Positions 44,201-53,188 of a stretch of DNA of 64,000 bases are shown here, piece after piece. The first letter of the stretch is position 1. Every line of letters starts with the position of its first letter. Source of the DNA: Streptomyces sp. A0958 (GTDB taxonomy: Bacteria; Actinomycetota; Actinomycetes; Streptomycetales; Streptomycetaceae); NCBI RefSeq assembly GCF_004795035.1, contig NZ_SSBK01000029.1, positions 17,133 through 81,132 of the forward strand. The letters are read 5' to 3'. Position numbers and translations under genes: made by a program. Under the pieces are notes generated by a model. That model had not been told where the DNA came from. It saw only the letters and a list, made by a program, of their open reading frames with translations, and searched no databases.

Positions 44201-45724
44201 GTGAGTGAGCCCCGCCCTTCCGACCGGCCCGACGCGTCCGATCCCGACGACACCTTCGCGGAGATCGTCGACGAAGCGACCCAGCGCGACCCCGACCTGG
44301 CGGTGATCGAGGCCGGGAGCCGCACGCTGCGCGCCGCCTCCGGGCCGCCCCGGGCCGACGAGGTCCCCGCCCGCCCCGCCGACCCGGAGGTGGACAAGGC
44401 GCTGCGCGCGGTGGAGCAGGAGCTCGCCGGGCGCTGGGGCGAGACCAAGCTGGAGCCGTCCGTGACGCGCATCGCCGCGCTGATGGACGTGCTCGGCGAG
44501 CCGCAGCGCGCGTACCCCTCCATCCACATCACCGGCACCAACGGCAAGACGAGCACCGCCCGCATGATCGAGGCCCTGCTCGGCGCCTTCGACCTGCGCA
44601 CCGGGCGCTACACCTCGCCGCACGTCCAGTCGATCACCGAGCGGATCAGCCTGGACGGCGCGCCGATGGACCCGGAGCGGTTCATCGCCACGTACGAGGA
44701 CGTCAAGCCGTACGTCGAGATGGTCGACGCCCAGCAGCCCTACCGGCTGTCGTTCTTCGAGGTGCTGACCGGCATGGCCTACGCGGCCTTCGCCGACGCG
44801 CCGGTGGACGTCGCCGTCGTCGAGGTCGGCATGGGCGGCACCTGGGACGCGACCAACGTGATCGACGCGACGGTCGCCGTCGTCACCCCCATCTCGCTGG
44901 ACCACACCGACCGCCTGGGCTCCACGCCCGGCGAGATCGCGACGGAGAAGTCCGGCATCATCAAGCAGGGCGCCACGGTCATCCTCGCCCAGCAGCCCGT
45001 CGACGCCGCCCAGGTGATGCTGAAGAAGGCCGTCGAGGTCGACGCCACCGTGGCCCGCGAGGGCATGGAGTTCGGCGTGGTCTCCCGGGAGATCGCGGTC
45101 GGCGGCCAGCTGCTGACGCTGCGCGGCCTCGGCGGCGAGTACACAGACGTCTTCCTCCCGCTGTACGGCGCCCACCAGGCGCACAACGCGGTGGTGGCGC
45201 TCTGCGCGGTCGAGGCGTTCTTCGGCGTCGGCGCCGAGCAGGCCGGTGCGCTGGACGCGGACATCGTGCGCACGGCGTTCGCCTCGGTGGTCTCGCCCGG
45301 CCGCCTCGAAGTCGTCCGCTCCAGCCCGACCGTCGTCCTGGACGCCGCGCACAACCCGGCCGGCGCGCGCGCCACCGCCGAGGGGCTTTCCGAGGCGTTC
45401 GGCTTCTCCCGGCTGATCGGCGTGGTCGGCGCCAGCGGTGACAAGGACGTGCGGGGGCTCCTGGAGGCCTTCGAGCCGATCTTCGCCGAGGTCGTCGTCA
45501 CCCAGAACTCCACCGAGCGGGCGATGGACGCGGACGCGCTCGCGGCCGTCGCCGTCGAGGTCTTCGGCCACGACCGGGTGCAGGTCGAACCCCGGCTCGA
45601 CGACGCGCTGGAGGCGGCGATCACCCTCGCCGAGGAAGAGGACGAGTACGCGGGCGCCGGGGTACTGGTGACCGGTTCCGTGATCACGGTCGGCGAGGCC
45701 CGGCTGCTCCTGGGAAGGCGCTGA
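44201..45724 (+). CDS. folC: Bifunctional folylpolyglutamate synthase/dihydrofolate synthase
   Basis: A 507-residue ATP-dependent ligase of the Mur ligase fold that adds glutamate to dihydropteroate and to folates. The P-loop is HITGTNGKTSTARMIEALL (near 110). The metal and folate motifs RYTSPHVQSITERI, VEVGMGGTWDATNVI and LDHTDRLGSTPGEIA are clear, as is the C-terminal LDAAHNPAGARATAEGL. The first about 60 residues are a polar extension, usual in Streptomyces. The next gene (DUF4233) starts 3 nt behind the stop, so they form an operon. Confidence 0.96.
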   Translation: MSEPRPSDRPDASDPDDTFAEIVDEATQRDPDLAVIEAGSRTLRAASGPPRADEVPARPADPEVDKALRAVEQELAGRWGETKLEPSVTRIAALMDVLGEPQRAYPSIHITGTNGKTSTARMIEALLGAFDLRTGRYTSPHVQSITERISLDGAPMDPERFIATYEDVKPYVEMVDAQQPYRLSFFEVLTGMAYAAFADAPVDVAVVEVGMGGTWDATNVIDATVAVVTPISLDHTDRLGSTPGEIATEKSGIIKQGATVILAQQPVDAAQVMLKKAVEVDATVAREGMEFGVVSREIAVGGQLLTLRGLGGEYTDVFLPLYGAHQAHNAVVALCAVEAFFGVGAEQAGALDADIVRTAFASVVSPGRLEVVRSSPTVVLDAAHNPAGARATAEGLSEAFGFSRLIGVVGASGDKDVRGLLEAFEPIFAEVVVTQNSTERAMDADALAAVAVEVFGHDRVQVEPRLDDALEAAITLAEEEDEYAGAGVLVTGSVITVGEARLLLGRR

Positions 45725-45727
45725 CCC

Positions 45728-46096
45728 ATGCGCACACTCTGTGCATCGACGCTGATCGGTGAGTTCTTCGTGATCGGGTTCGCCGGACTCGTCGCGATGA
45801 AGTCCGACGACCTGACGAACGCCACGGTCTGGACGGTATGCGGCATCGGGATGCTGTTCTCCGTGCTGCTGTGCGGGATGATCACCCGGCCCGGGGGCGT
45901 CCAGCTCGGCTGGGCGCTGCAGATCGTCCTGGTCGCGAGCGGTTTCGTGGTGCCGACGATGTTCATCCTCGGCGTGGCCTTCGGCGCGCTGTGGTGGGCC
46001 TCGGTGCACTACGGCCGCCGGATCGACGCGGTGAAGGCGCGATGGGCGGCGCAGGCGGACGCGCAGGCGGACGTGCAGGCGCCCGCCGGGAGCTGA
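45728..46096 (+). CDS. DUF4233 small membrane protein
   Basis: A 122-residue protein with four hydrophobic helices (LIGEFFVIGFAGLVAM, VWTVCGIGMLFSVLLCGM, LGWALQIVLVASGFVVPTMF, ILGVAFGALWWASVHYG) and a charged, Ala/Gln-rich tail. It matches the DUF4233 pattern found after folC in actinobacteria. Its role is unknown; position suggests a link with folate genes, but this is only association. Confidence 0.88.
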   Translation: MRTLCASTLIGEFFVIGFAGLVAMKSDDLTNATVWTVCGIGMLFSVLLCGMITRPGGVQLGWALQIVLVASGFVVPTMFILGVAFGALWWASVHYGRRIDAVKARWAAQADAQADVQAPAGS

Positions 46097-46201
46097 TCGG
46101 CGGACACCCTCGCGGCCACCACGCCAAACCCGGCCGCGGGCCCGTCGCCATGCCCCTGTAATGTCGCCTCACCGCACCCGTATGCCTGCAAGGAGTCCCG
46201 C

Positions 46202-46615
46202 ATGACCCAGCGCACCCTCGTTCTCCTCAAGCCCGACGCCGTCCGTCGCGGCCTGGTCGGCGAGATCGTCGGCCGCATCGAGCGCAAGGCCGGCTGGAAG
46301 ATCACGGCGCTGGAGCTGCGTACCCTGGACCGCGCCACGCTGGAGCAGCACTACGCGGAGCACGTGGGCCGCCCGTTCTACGAGCCGCTGGTGGAGTTCA
46401 TGCAGTCCGGCCCGGTCGTCGCCCTGGTGGCCGAGGGCGAGCGGATCATCGAGGGCGTCCGCGCCCTGGCGGGGCCCACCGACCCGATCGCCGCCGCGCC
46501 CGGCTCGATCCGCGGTGACTTCGGCACGATCACCCGGGAGAACCTCATCCACGCCTCGGACTCCGAGGAGTCCGCGGAGCGGGAAATGAAGCTGTTCTTT
46601 CCGGGACTTTCCTGA
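46202..46615 (+). CDS. ndk: Nucleoside diphosphate kinase
   Basis: A 137-residue enzyme that balances nucleoside triphosphates through a phospho-His. The active-site His is in ENLIHASDSEESAEREMKLFF (near residue 117). The start TQRTLVLLKPDAVRRGLVGEIVGRIE is typical, and an aaggag box precedes the ATG. A terminator hairpin follows. Confidence 0.97.
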   Translation: MTQRTLVLLKPDAVRRGLVGEIVGRIERKAGWKITALELRTLDRATLEQHYAEHVGRPFYEPLVEFMQSGPVVALVAEGERIIEGVRALAGPTDPIAAAPGSIRGDFGTITRENLIHASDSEESAEREMKLFFPGLS

Positions 46616-46647
46616 ACCCCACTCAGCCGAACAGCGCTCATGACCTG

Positions 46648-46673
46648 GGGCGACCGAAGTAATTCGGTCGCCC
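46648..46673 (+). terminator. Terminator after ndk
   Basis: A perfect 11-bp stem gggcgaccgaa/ttcggtcgccc with loop gtaa. Confidence 0.8.
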
Positions 46674-46909
46674 TTCGGTATACGGTCCCCGATCGCGGGA
46701 ACGCATCCCCCCGACATAACGTCACCATGAGTGGAACGGCCACCCGTTCTGCCCAGCAACGCGGCGGACCCTCGCGCTGTGTCGGTGCATCCGGCACTAC
46801 GATGGAACCTTCCACGCCCGCAGCGCCCATCTCGCCTACCAAAAACAAGCCATCAACGCTTTCACTTGGGAAGGCCCGACGCATCCTCATGGGGAACAAG
46901 GGGAACTCA

Positions 46910-47929
46910 ATGTCGTTCATCGGCCGTGACATGGCTATCGACCTCGGGACTGCCAACACGCTGGTGTACGTCAGGGGGCGCGGCATCGTCCTGAACGAGC
47001 CGTCCGTCGTGGCCATCAACACCAACACCGGCGGAATTCTGGCGGTCGGCGCCGAGGCCAAGAAGATGATCGGCCGTACGCCGGGCAACATCGTTGCCGT
47101 ACGGCCCCTGAAGGACGGCGTGATCGCCGACTTCGAGATCACGGAGCGGATGCTCCGCTACTTCATCCTGAAGATCCACAAGCGCCGCTACCTGGCCCGC
47201 CCCCGGGTCGTGGTCTGCGTGCCCTCCGGCATCACCGGGGTCGAGCGACGCGCCGTGATCGAGGCGTCGACGCAGGCCGGGGCCCGCCAGGTGCACATCA
47301 TCGAGGAGCCCATGGCGGCGGCCATCGGCTCGGGCCTGCCGGTCCACGAGGCCACCGGCAACATGGTCGTGGACATCGGCGGCGGCACCACCGAGGTGGC
47401 GGTGATCTCGCTCGGCGGCATCGTCACCGCCCAGTCCATCCGGGTCGCCGGTGACGAGCTGGACAACGCGATCATCCAGCACGTCAAGAAGGAGTACTCG
47501 CTCCTCCTCGGGGAACGCTCCGCCGAACAGATCAAGATCACCATCGGCTCGGCGTTCGACCTGGAGAAGGACGAGCACACCGAGATCCGCGGCCGCGACC
47601 TCGTCTCGGGCCTGCCCAAGACCGTGGTCATCTCCGCCGGCGAGGTCCGCAAGGCCATCGAGGAGCCGGTCAACGCGATCGTCGACGCGGTCAAGACGAC
47701 CCTCGACAAGTGCCCGCCGGAGCTGTCCGGCGACGTCATGGACCGCGGCATCGTCCTCACCGGCGGTGGCGCGCTGCTGCGCGGCCTGGACGAGCGGCTG
47801 CGCCACGAGACGGGCATGCCGATCCACATCGCCGAGGACCCGCTGGACTCGGTCGCGCTCGGCTCCGGCAAGTGCGTCGAGGAGTTCGAGGCGCTTCAGC
47901 AGGTGCTGGACGCCCAGCCCCGACGGTAG
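46910..47929 (+). CDS. mreB: MreB, actin-like cytoskeletal protein
   Basis: A 339-residue actin homologue. The nucleotide-binding motifs are MAIDLGTANTLVYV (phosphate 1), VVDIGGGTTEVAVISLGG (phosphate 2) and VLTGGGALLRGLDERL (adenosine). In Streptomyces MreB supports spore wall synthesis rather than rod elongation (established). The ATG at 46910 is chosen for its aagggga box 5-8 nt upstream; an ATG seven codons earlier is in frame without a box. The 294-nt upstream region should hold its promoters; it includes the inverted repeat GAACGG-ccac-CCGTTC (46734-46749). Confidence 0.97.
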   Translation: MSFIGRDMAIDLGTANTLVYVRGRGIVLNEPSVVAINTNTGGILAVGAEAKKMIGRTPGNIVAVRPLKDGVIADFEITERMLRYFILKIHKRRYLARPRVVVCVPSGITGVERRAVIEASTQAGARQVHIIEEPMAAAIGSGLPVHEATGNMVVDIGGGTTEVAVISLGGIVTAQSIRVAGDELDNAIIQHVKKEYSLLLGERSAEQIKITIGSAFDLEKDEHTEIRGRDLVSGLPKTVVISAGEVRKAIEEPVNAIVDAVKTTLDKCPPELSGDVMDRGIVLTGGGALLRGLDERLRHETGMPIHIAEDPLDSVALGSGKCVEEFEALQQVLDAQPRR

Positions 47930-48027
47930 TAACCCGACGACCCTCCGCGCGGACGCTGCCGTTCCGCGCGGGGGATCGTTGATATACAGGCACGAACATT
48001 CCTACGAGGAAGGCACGGCCGCCGCAC

Positions 48028-49062
48028 GTGAGGGACACACGAGAGAGCCGGCTGCTCCTGGTGCTGCTGATCGCCATCGCATTCGCACTGATCACGGTGG
48101 ACATCCGCGGCGGTGAGGAGTCACCGGTGGACGGCGCCCGGCAGGCCGCCGCCACGGTCTTCGGACCCGTGGAGAACGGTGTGGCGTCGGCTGTCGACCC
48201 GGTGGGCAACGCCATAGGGGCGGTACGCGCCTCCGGCGCCCGGCACGACAAGATCGCCGCCCTGGAGAAGCAGAACGCCGAGCTGAAGGCCTCGCTCGGC
48301 AGCGACGACCGCAACCGCAGCCGGGTCCGCGAGCTCGACAAGATGCTGAAGAAGTCGGCCACCGGCCAGTACGGCATCAAGGCGGCCGAGGTCATCGCCA
48401 TAGGAGCGGCCCAGGGCTTCTCCTGGACGATCACCATCGACGCCGGCTCCAAGGACGGACTCAAGCGCGACATGACCGTCCTCAACGGGGACGGACTCGT
48501 CGGCCGCGTCACCACCGTCGGCCCGGACACCGCGACGGTGCTCCTCGCCAACGACCCCGACTTCACGGTCGGCACCCGGATGGAGTCGACCGACGAGCTC
48601 GGGTTCGCCACCGGCCAGGGCTCCCGGCCGCTCGCCGTGCAGTTCCTGAACGGCAAGGCCAAGGTCAAGAAGGGCGACCGGCTCGTCACGTTCGGCTCCA
48701 GCAAGGACAAGCCGTTCGTGCCCGGCGTCCCGGTCGGCGAGGTCGTCCGCGTCGACCCGTCCGGCGGCGACCTCACCCGTACCGTCTACGTCCGCCCGTA
48801 CGTCGGCTTCACCAAGCTCGACATCGTCGGCGTCGTCGTCCAGGCCCCGCGCGAGGACCCCCGCGACATGGTCCTGCCGGCGAAGCCGAAGGCGCCCGCG
48901 AAGCCGAAGCCCACCCCGACCGTCACCGTCACCATCTCGCCCAACGGCGACATCGTCGACACCGAGGGCAACGTCGTGGGCAACATCCACGAGAGCCCCA
49001 GCCCGGACCCCAGCGGGAACGCCACGCCGAACGCCGACAACGCGGTCAACGAACAGAGGTAG
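48028..49062 (+). CDS. mreC: MreC, rod/spore-shape protein
   Basis: A 344-residue bitopic protein. One membrane helix follows a short N-terminus (RLLLVLLIAIAFALITVDI), then a coiled coil (about 70-110), then the MreC beta domain (GLKRDMTVLNGDGLVGRVTTVGPDTATVLL and GDRLVTFGSSKDKPFVPGVPVGEV). The tail after residue 285 is Pro/Lys/Ala-rich. It would link MreB to PBP2 and RodA outside. Only a distant box (gaggaagg) precedes the GTG, so the start is moderately sure. It lies 98 nt after mreB. Confidence 0.94.
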   Translation: MRDTRESRLLLVLLIAIAFALITVDIRGGEESPVDGARQAAATVFGPVENGVASAVDPVGNAIGAVRASGARHDKIAALEKQNAELKASLGSDDRNRSRVRELDKMLKKSATGQYGIKAAEVIAIGAAQGFSWTITIDAGSKDGLKRDMTVLNGDGLVGRVTTVGPDTATVLLANDPDFTVGTRMESTDELGFATGQGSRPLAVQFLNGKAKVKKGDRLVTFGSSKDKPFVPGVPVGEVVRVDPSGGDLTRTVYVRPYVGFTKLDIVGVVVQAPREDPRDMVLPAKPKAPAKPKPTPTVTVTISPNGDIVDTEGNVVGNIHESPSPDPSGNATPNADNAVNEQR

Positions 49063-49073
49063 AGCTGATCCCC

Positions 49074-49739
49074 ATGCACGTCAACCGGACCCTGCTCTCC
49101 ATCGTTCTGGTCGTCTTCGCCCTCGTCGTCCAGGTGTCCGTACTGGCCCGGCTCCAGCTGCCCGGCGCCGTGCCGGACCTGCTGCTCATGGTCGTCCTCG
49201 GCCTGGCCTTCGTGTACGGGCACGTCAGCGGCGCCCTCATCGGCTTCGGTGCGGGCCTCCTCGCCGACCTGGCGCCCCCGGCCGACCACGCCGCCGGGCG
49301 CTACGCCCTGGTGCTCTGCCTCATCGGCTACCTCGCGGGCCTGGCCCGGCCGGAGAACGGACAGCTCAAGTCCGCCTTCCTGCCGATGGCCGCGGTCGTC
49401 GCGGCGGCGATCGGCTCGACCCTGCTGTACGCGGGTGTCGGCGCGCTCGTCGGCGACACGGCCGCCCGCCACGTGGGCCTGGGCAGCCTGCTGTTCACCG
49501 CCGCCGTCTACGACCTGCTCCTCGCGCCGTTCACGGTGCCGCTGATCATGGCGCTCGCCAGGCGTACGGTGAACGACCCCGTCGCCGAGTCCTCGTCCGG
49601 CCACGGCGATGTGGCGGCCGGCTGGCTCGCGGCGGGCACCGGGCTGCGGATCGGCAGCCAGCGCGGCGGACTGCGCGTGAAGGCGGCCCGCAACCGGGCG
49701 GCACGCGCCGGACGGATCAAGGGAGTCAAGCGACTGTGA
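49074..49739 (+). CDS. mreD: MreD, membrane component of the wall-elongation complex
   Basis: A 221-residue protein with five to six hydrophobic helices (SIVLVVFALVVQVSVLA, DLLLMVVLGLAFVYGHVSGALIGFGAGLLADL in pieces, and others). GALIGFGAGLLADLAPP is the common MreD motif. After residue 175 there is a basic, low-complexity cytoplasmic tail (VKAARNRAARAGRIKGVKRL), longer than in other bacteria but normal in Streptomyces. It starts 11 nt after the mreC stop. Confidence 0.93.
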   Translation: MHVNRTLLSIVLVVFALVVQVSVLARLQLPGAVPDLLLMVVLGLAFVYGHVSGALIGFGAGLLADLAPPADHAAGRYALVLCLIGYLAGLARPENGQLKSAFLPMAAVVAAAIGSTLLYAGVGALVGDTAARHVGLGSLLFTAAVYDLLLAPFTVPLIMALARRTVNDPVAESSSGHGDVAAGWLAAGTGLRIGSQRGGLRVKAARNRAARAGRIKGVKRL

Positions 49740-49800
49740 GGCTGCATTCCTCCGAGGGCAACCCCCCTGCCCCCGGCCGAACCACCACCGGGGGCGCCCC

Positions 49801-51966
49801 GTGAGCAACATCCCCGAGACGGGCCGCACCCAGCGGGTCCAGATCCGTCTCATCGTCATCCAGGTCCTCGTCTTCTCCCTGCTGCTCACCCTCGGCGGCC
49901 GCCTCTGGTACCTCCAGATCCGCAACGGCCAGGAGTACTCCGACGAGGCGAAGAACAACCACGTCCAGCAGGTCGTCCAGCCCGCCGCCCGAGGCTCCAT
50001 CCTCGACGCGCGCGGCGTGCCCCTCGCCGACAACGAGACCCGCCTCGTCGTCTCCGCCAGCCGCACCGACCTGATGAAGATGGCCGACGACGGCAAGGCC
50101 GTGCTGACCCGGCTCGCCGGCGTACTCGACATGAAGCCGAAGGACGTCTTCGACAAGGTCCGGCTCTGCGACGCCAAGACCCCGCAGCCCTGCTGGAACG
50201 GTTCGCCCTACCAGCCGATCCCGGTCACCGACGAGGCCACCACCCAGCAGGCCCTGACGATCCGCGAACGCGCCGAGGACTTCCCCGGCATCACCGCCGA
50301 ACCCACCGCCGTCCGCCGCTACCCCGCACCCGGCAAGGCCAACACCGCCCAGGTCCTCGGCTACCTCTCGCCCGTCACCGACGAGGAGATCACCAAGGCC
50401 CAGGACAGCGACTCGCCCTACCTGCGCTCCGACATGGTCGGCCGCTCCGGCCTGGAGCGCACGTACGACAAGGAGCTGCGCGGCAAGGCGGGCGTCACCC
50501 GTTACGAGGTCGACAACCTCGGCCGGGTCATCGGCCAGGCCAAGAACGACGAGGCGGAGGCCGGCGCCAGCGTCGTCACCTCCATCGACGCCCGAGTCCA
50601 GGCCGTCGCCGAGTACGAGCTCAACGAGGCCATGAAGGCGGCCCGCAAGGAGTTCGACACCAACACCGGCGAGAACTACAAGGCGGACTCCGGCGCCGTC
50701 GTCGTCATGGAGGCCAAGACCGGCCGGGTCGTCTCCATGGCCTCCCTGCCCAACTACGACCCCAACTCCTGGGTCGGCGGCATCTCCGCCAAGGACTACG
50801 CCGAACTCACCGGCAAGAACAGCAACTTCCCGCTGCTGAACCGCGCCATCCAGGGCCAGGCCGCCCCCGGCTCCATCTTCAAGGTCATCTCATCGACCGC
50901 CGCGGTCAACGCCGGATACCCCTTCGACGGCCACTACCCCTGCCCCAGCTCGTACTCCATCGGCGGGCAGACCTTCAAGAACTTCGAGTCCCAGGGCTAC
51001 GGCGACATCACCATCGGCCGCGCCCTGGAGGTCTCCTGCGACACCGTGTACTACGGCATCGCGCACAAGGAGTGGCAGAAGGACGGCGGCAACAGCCCCA
51101 AGAAGAACCCCAACGACTGGTTCTACAAGACCGCCCACCAGTTCGGCCTCGGCAAGGAGACCGGCATCGACCTCCCCAACGAGGTCAGCGGCCGCGTCCC
51201 GGACCGCCAGTGGAAGAAGGACTTCGCCAAGGCCAACCACGACGCCTGGTGCAAGCAGGGCAAGAAGGACGGCACGTACGTCGAGAAGATCGCCTACGAG
51301 AACTGCCTCGAAGGCGACAAGATGCGCGCCGGTGACTCCGTCAACTACTCGATCGGCCAGGGCGACACCCTCGTCACCCCGATCCAGATGGCCACCATCT
51401 ACGCGGCCATCTCCAACGGCGGCACGCTCTACGACCCCACCGTCGGCAAGGCGATCGTCAGCGGCGACGGCAAGACCGTCCAGGAGATCAAGCCCAAGTC
51501 GCACGGCAAGCTGCCCTTCACCCAGAAGACGCGCAACGAGATAGACGAAGCCCTCGCGGGTGTCGCGACCCGCGGCTCCGCCGCCTGGCGATTCGGCGGC
51601 TGGCCGCAGGACAAGATCCCGATGCACGCCAAGACGGGTACCGCCGAGGTCTACGGCAAGCAGACGACCTCCTGGTTCGCCACGTACACCAAGGACTACA
51701 CGGTCGTCATGACGATCTCCCAGGGCGGTACGGGCTCCGGCGCGTCCGGGCCCGCCGTCCGCAACATCTACGACGCGCTCTACGGCCTCGACGCCACCGG
51801 CAAGCAGGACCTCAAGAAGGCCCTCCTGCCGACCCCCCAGAAGGGCCTGCCGAAGATCGGGACGGACGGCACCATCGACGCCCCGACGATCAAGCCGTAC
51901 GACCCCGCCTCGCAGAAGCCGCCCGCCGAGCAGACGCTCGCCGCGGTCCTCGGGAGGCGTGACTGA
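49801..51966 (+). CDS. mrdA: Penicillin-binding protein 2 (class B transpeptidase)
   Basis: A 721-residue transpeptidase. The N-terminal anchor is LIVIQVLVFSLLLTLGGRLWYL. A dimerisation domain follows (RGSILDARGVPLADN). The transpeptidase motifs are Ser-x-x-Lys in APGSIFKVISS (Ser near 358), the second motif around SVNYSIGQGD, and Lys-Thr-Gly in MHAKTGTAEVYG (near 612). It cross-links peptidoglycan together with RodA, whose start overlaps this stop by one base (TGATG). Confidence 0.96.
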   Translation: MSNIPETGRTQRVQIRLIVIQVLVFSLLLTLGGRLWYLQIRNGQEYSDEAKNNHVQQVVQPAARGSILDARGVPLADNETRLVVSASRTDLMKMADDGKAVLTRLAGVLDMKPKDVFDKVRLCDAKTPQPCWNGSPYQPIPVTDEATTQQALTIRERAEDFPGITAEPTAVRRYPAPGKANTAQVLGYLSPVTDEEITKAQDSDSPYLRSDMVGRSGLERTYDKELRGKAGVTRYEVDNLGRVIGQAKNDEAEAGASVVTSIDARVQAVAEYELNEAMKAARKEFDTNTGENYKADSGAVVVMEAKTGRVVSMASLPNYDPNSWVGGISAKDYAELTGKNSNFPLLNRAIQGQAAPGSIFKVISSTAAVNAGYPFDGHYPCPSSYSIGGQTFKNFESQGYGDITIGRALEVSCDTVYYGIAHKEWQKDGGNSPKKNPNDWFYKTAHQFGLGKETGIDLPNEVSGRVPDRQWKKDFAKANHDAWCKQGKKDGTYVEKIAYENCLEGDKMRAGDSVNYSIGQGDTLVTPIQMATIYAAISNGGTLYDPTVGKAIVSGDGKTVQEIKPKSHGKLPFTQKTRNEIDEALAGVATRGSAAWRFGGWPQDKIPMHAKTGTAEVYGKQTTSWFATYTKDYTVVMTISQGGTGSGASGPAVRNIYDALYGLDATGKQDLKKALLPTPQKGLPKIGTDGTIDAPTIKPYDPASQKPPAEQTLAAVLGRRD

Positions 51967-53156
51967 TGGCCGGCTTCTCCGTCCAGCGCTACGCCCCCGA
52001 ACGCTCCGTCTGGGGCCGGCTCGTCGCGCGCGACTCGCTCGTGCGCCGGCTCGACTGGCCGCTGCTGGGCTCGGCGATCGCGCTCTCCTTCATCGGCTCG
52101 CTGCTCGTCTGGTCGGCGACGCGGGGACGCGACTCGCTGACCCACGGCGACCCGTACTACTTCCTGTTCCGGCACGCCCTCAACACCGGCATCGGCATCG
52201 CGCTGATGATCGGCACGATCTGGCTCGGCCACCGCACGCTGCGCGGCGCGGTGCCGGTCCTGTACGGACTGTCCGTGCTCCTCGTGATGGCGGTCCTCAC
52301 CCCACTGGGCGCCACCGTCAACGGCGCCCACGCCTGGATTCTGCTGCCGGGCGGGTTCTCCCTCCAACCCTCCGAGTTCACCAAGATCACCATCATCCTG
52401 GGCATGGCGATGCTGCTCGCCGCCCGCGTCGACGCGGGCGACCAGGCGCACCCCGACCACCGGACCGTGGCCAAGGCCCTCGCCCTGGCCGCGCTCCCGA
52501 TGGCCGTCGTCATGGGGATGCCGGACCTCGGCTCCGTCATGGTCATGGTCGTCATCGTGCTCGGGGCGCTGCTGGCCTCCGGCGCCTCCAACCGCTGGGT
52601 CTTCGGACTCCTCGGCACGGGCGTGGCCGGGGCGGTCGCCATCTGGCAGCTCGGGCTGCTCGACGACTACCAGATCGCCCGGTTCGCCGCCTTCGCCAAC
52701 CCGGCGCTCGACCCGGCAGGCGTCGGCTACAACACCAACCAGGCGCGCATCGCGATCGGCTCCGGAGGCCTGCACGGCACCGGCCTCTTCCAGGGCACCC
52801 AGACCACCGGGCAGTTCGTCCCCGAGCAGCAGACCGACTTCGTCTTCACGGTCGCCGGCGAGGAGCTGGGCTTCCTCGGCGCCGGGCTCATCCTCGTCCT
52901 GCTCGGCGTCGTCCTGTGGCGCGCCTGCCGCATCGCCCGCGAGACCACCGAGCTGTACGGCACGATCGTCGCCGCCGGGATCATCGCCTGGTTCGCCTTC
53001 CAAGCCTTCGAGAACATCGGCATGACGCTCGGCATCATGCCGGTCGCCGGCCTCCCGCTGCCGTTCGTCTCCTACGGCGGTTCCTCGATGTTCGCCGTCT
53101 GGGTGGCCATCGGGCTGCTCCAGTCGATCCGGGTGCAACGGCCGATAACGGCCTGA
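51966..53156 (+). CDS. rodA: RodA-type SEDS peptidoglycan polymerase
   Basis: A 396-residue integral membrane glycosyltransferase with about ten helices. The SEDS signatures are present: LQPSEFTKITIILGMAMLLA, GTQTTGQFVPEQQTDFVFTVAGEELGF read in pieces, and PLPFVSYGGSSMFAVWVAIGLLQ. In Streptomyces coelicolor the gene at this place is called sfr. It pairs with the PBP2 encoded just upstream and is translationally coupled to it. Confidence 0.96.
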   Translation: MAGFSVQRYAPERSVWGRLVARDSLVRRLDWPLLGSAIALSFIGSLLVWSATRGRDSLTHGDPYYFLFRHALNTGIGIALMIGTIWLGHRTLRGAVPVLYGLSVLLVMAVLTPLGATVNGAHAWILLPGGFSLQPSEFTKITIILGMAMLLAARVDAGDQAHPDHRTVAKALALAALPMAVVMGMPDLGSVMVMVVIVLGALLASGASNRWVFGLLGTGVAGAVAIWQLGLLDDYQIARFAAFANPALDPAGVGYNTNQARIAIGSGGLHGTGLFQGTQTTGQFVPEQQTDFVFTVAGEELGFLGAGLILVLLGVVLWRACRIARETTELYGTIVAAGIIAWFAFQAFENIGMTLGIMPVAGLPLPFVSYGGSSMFAVWVAIGLLQSIRVQRPITA

Positions 53157-53176
53157 GCGGTCACCCGGCGGCGCGC

Positions 53177-53182
53177 TAGATT
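53177..53182 (+). promoter_or_regulatory. Leaderless-type -10 box for the CYTH-CHAD gene
   Basis: TAGATT, 6 nt, then ATG at 53189; no ribosome site. Confidence 0.55.
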
Positions 53183-53188
53183 CGCTAC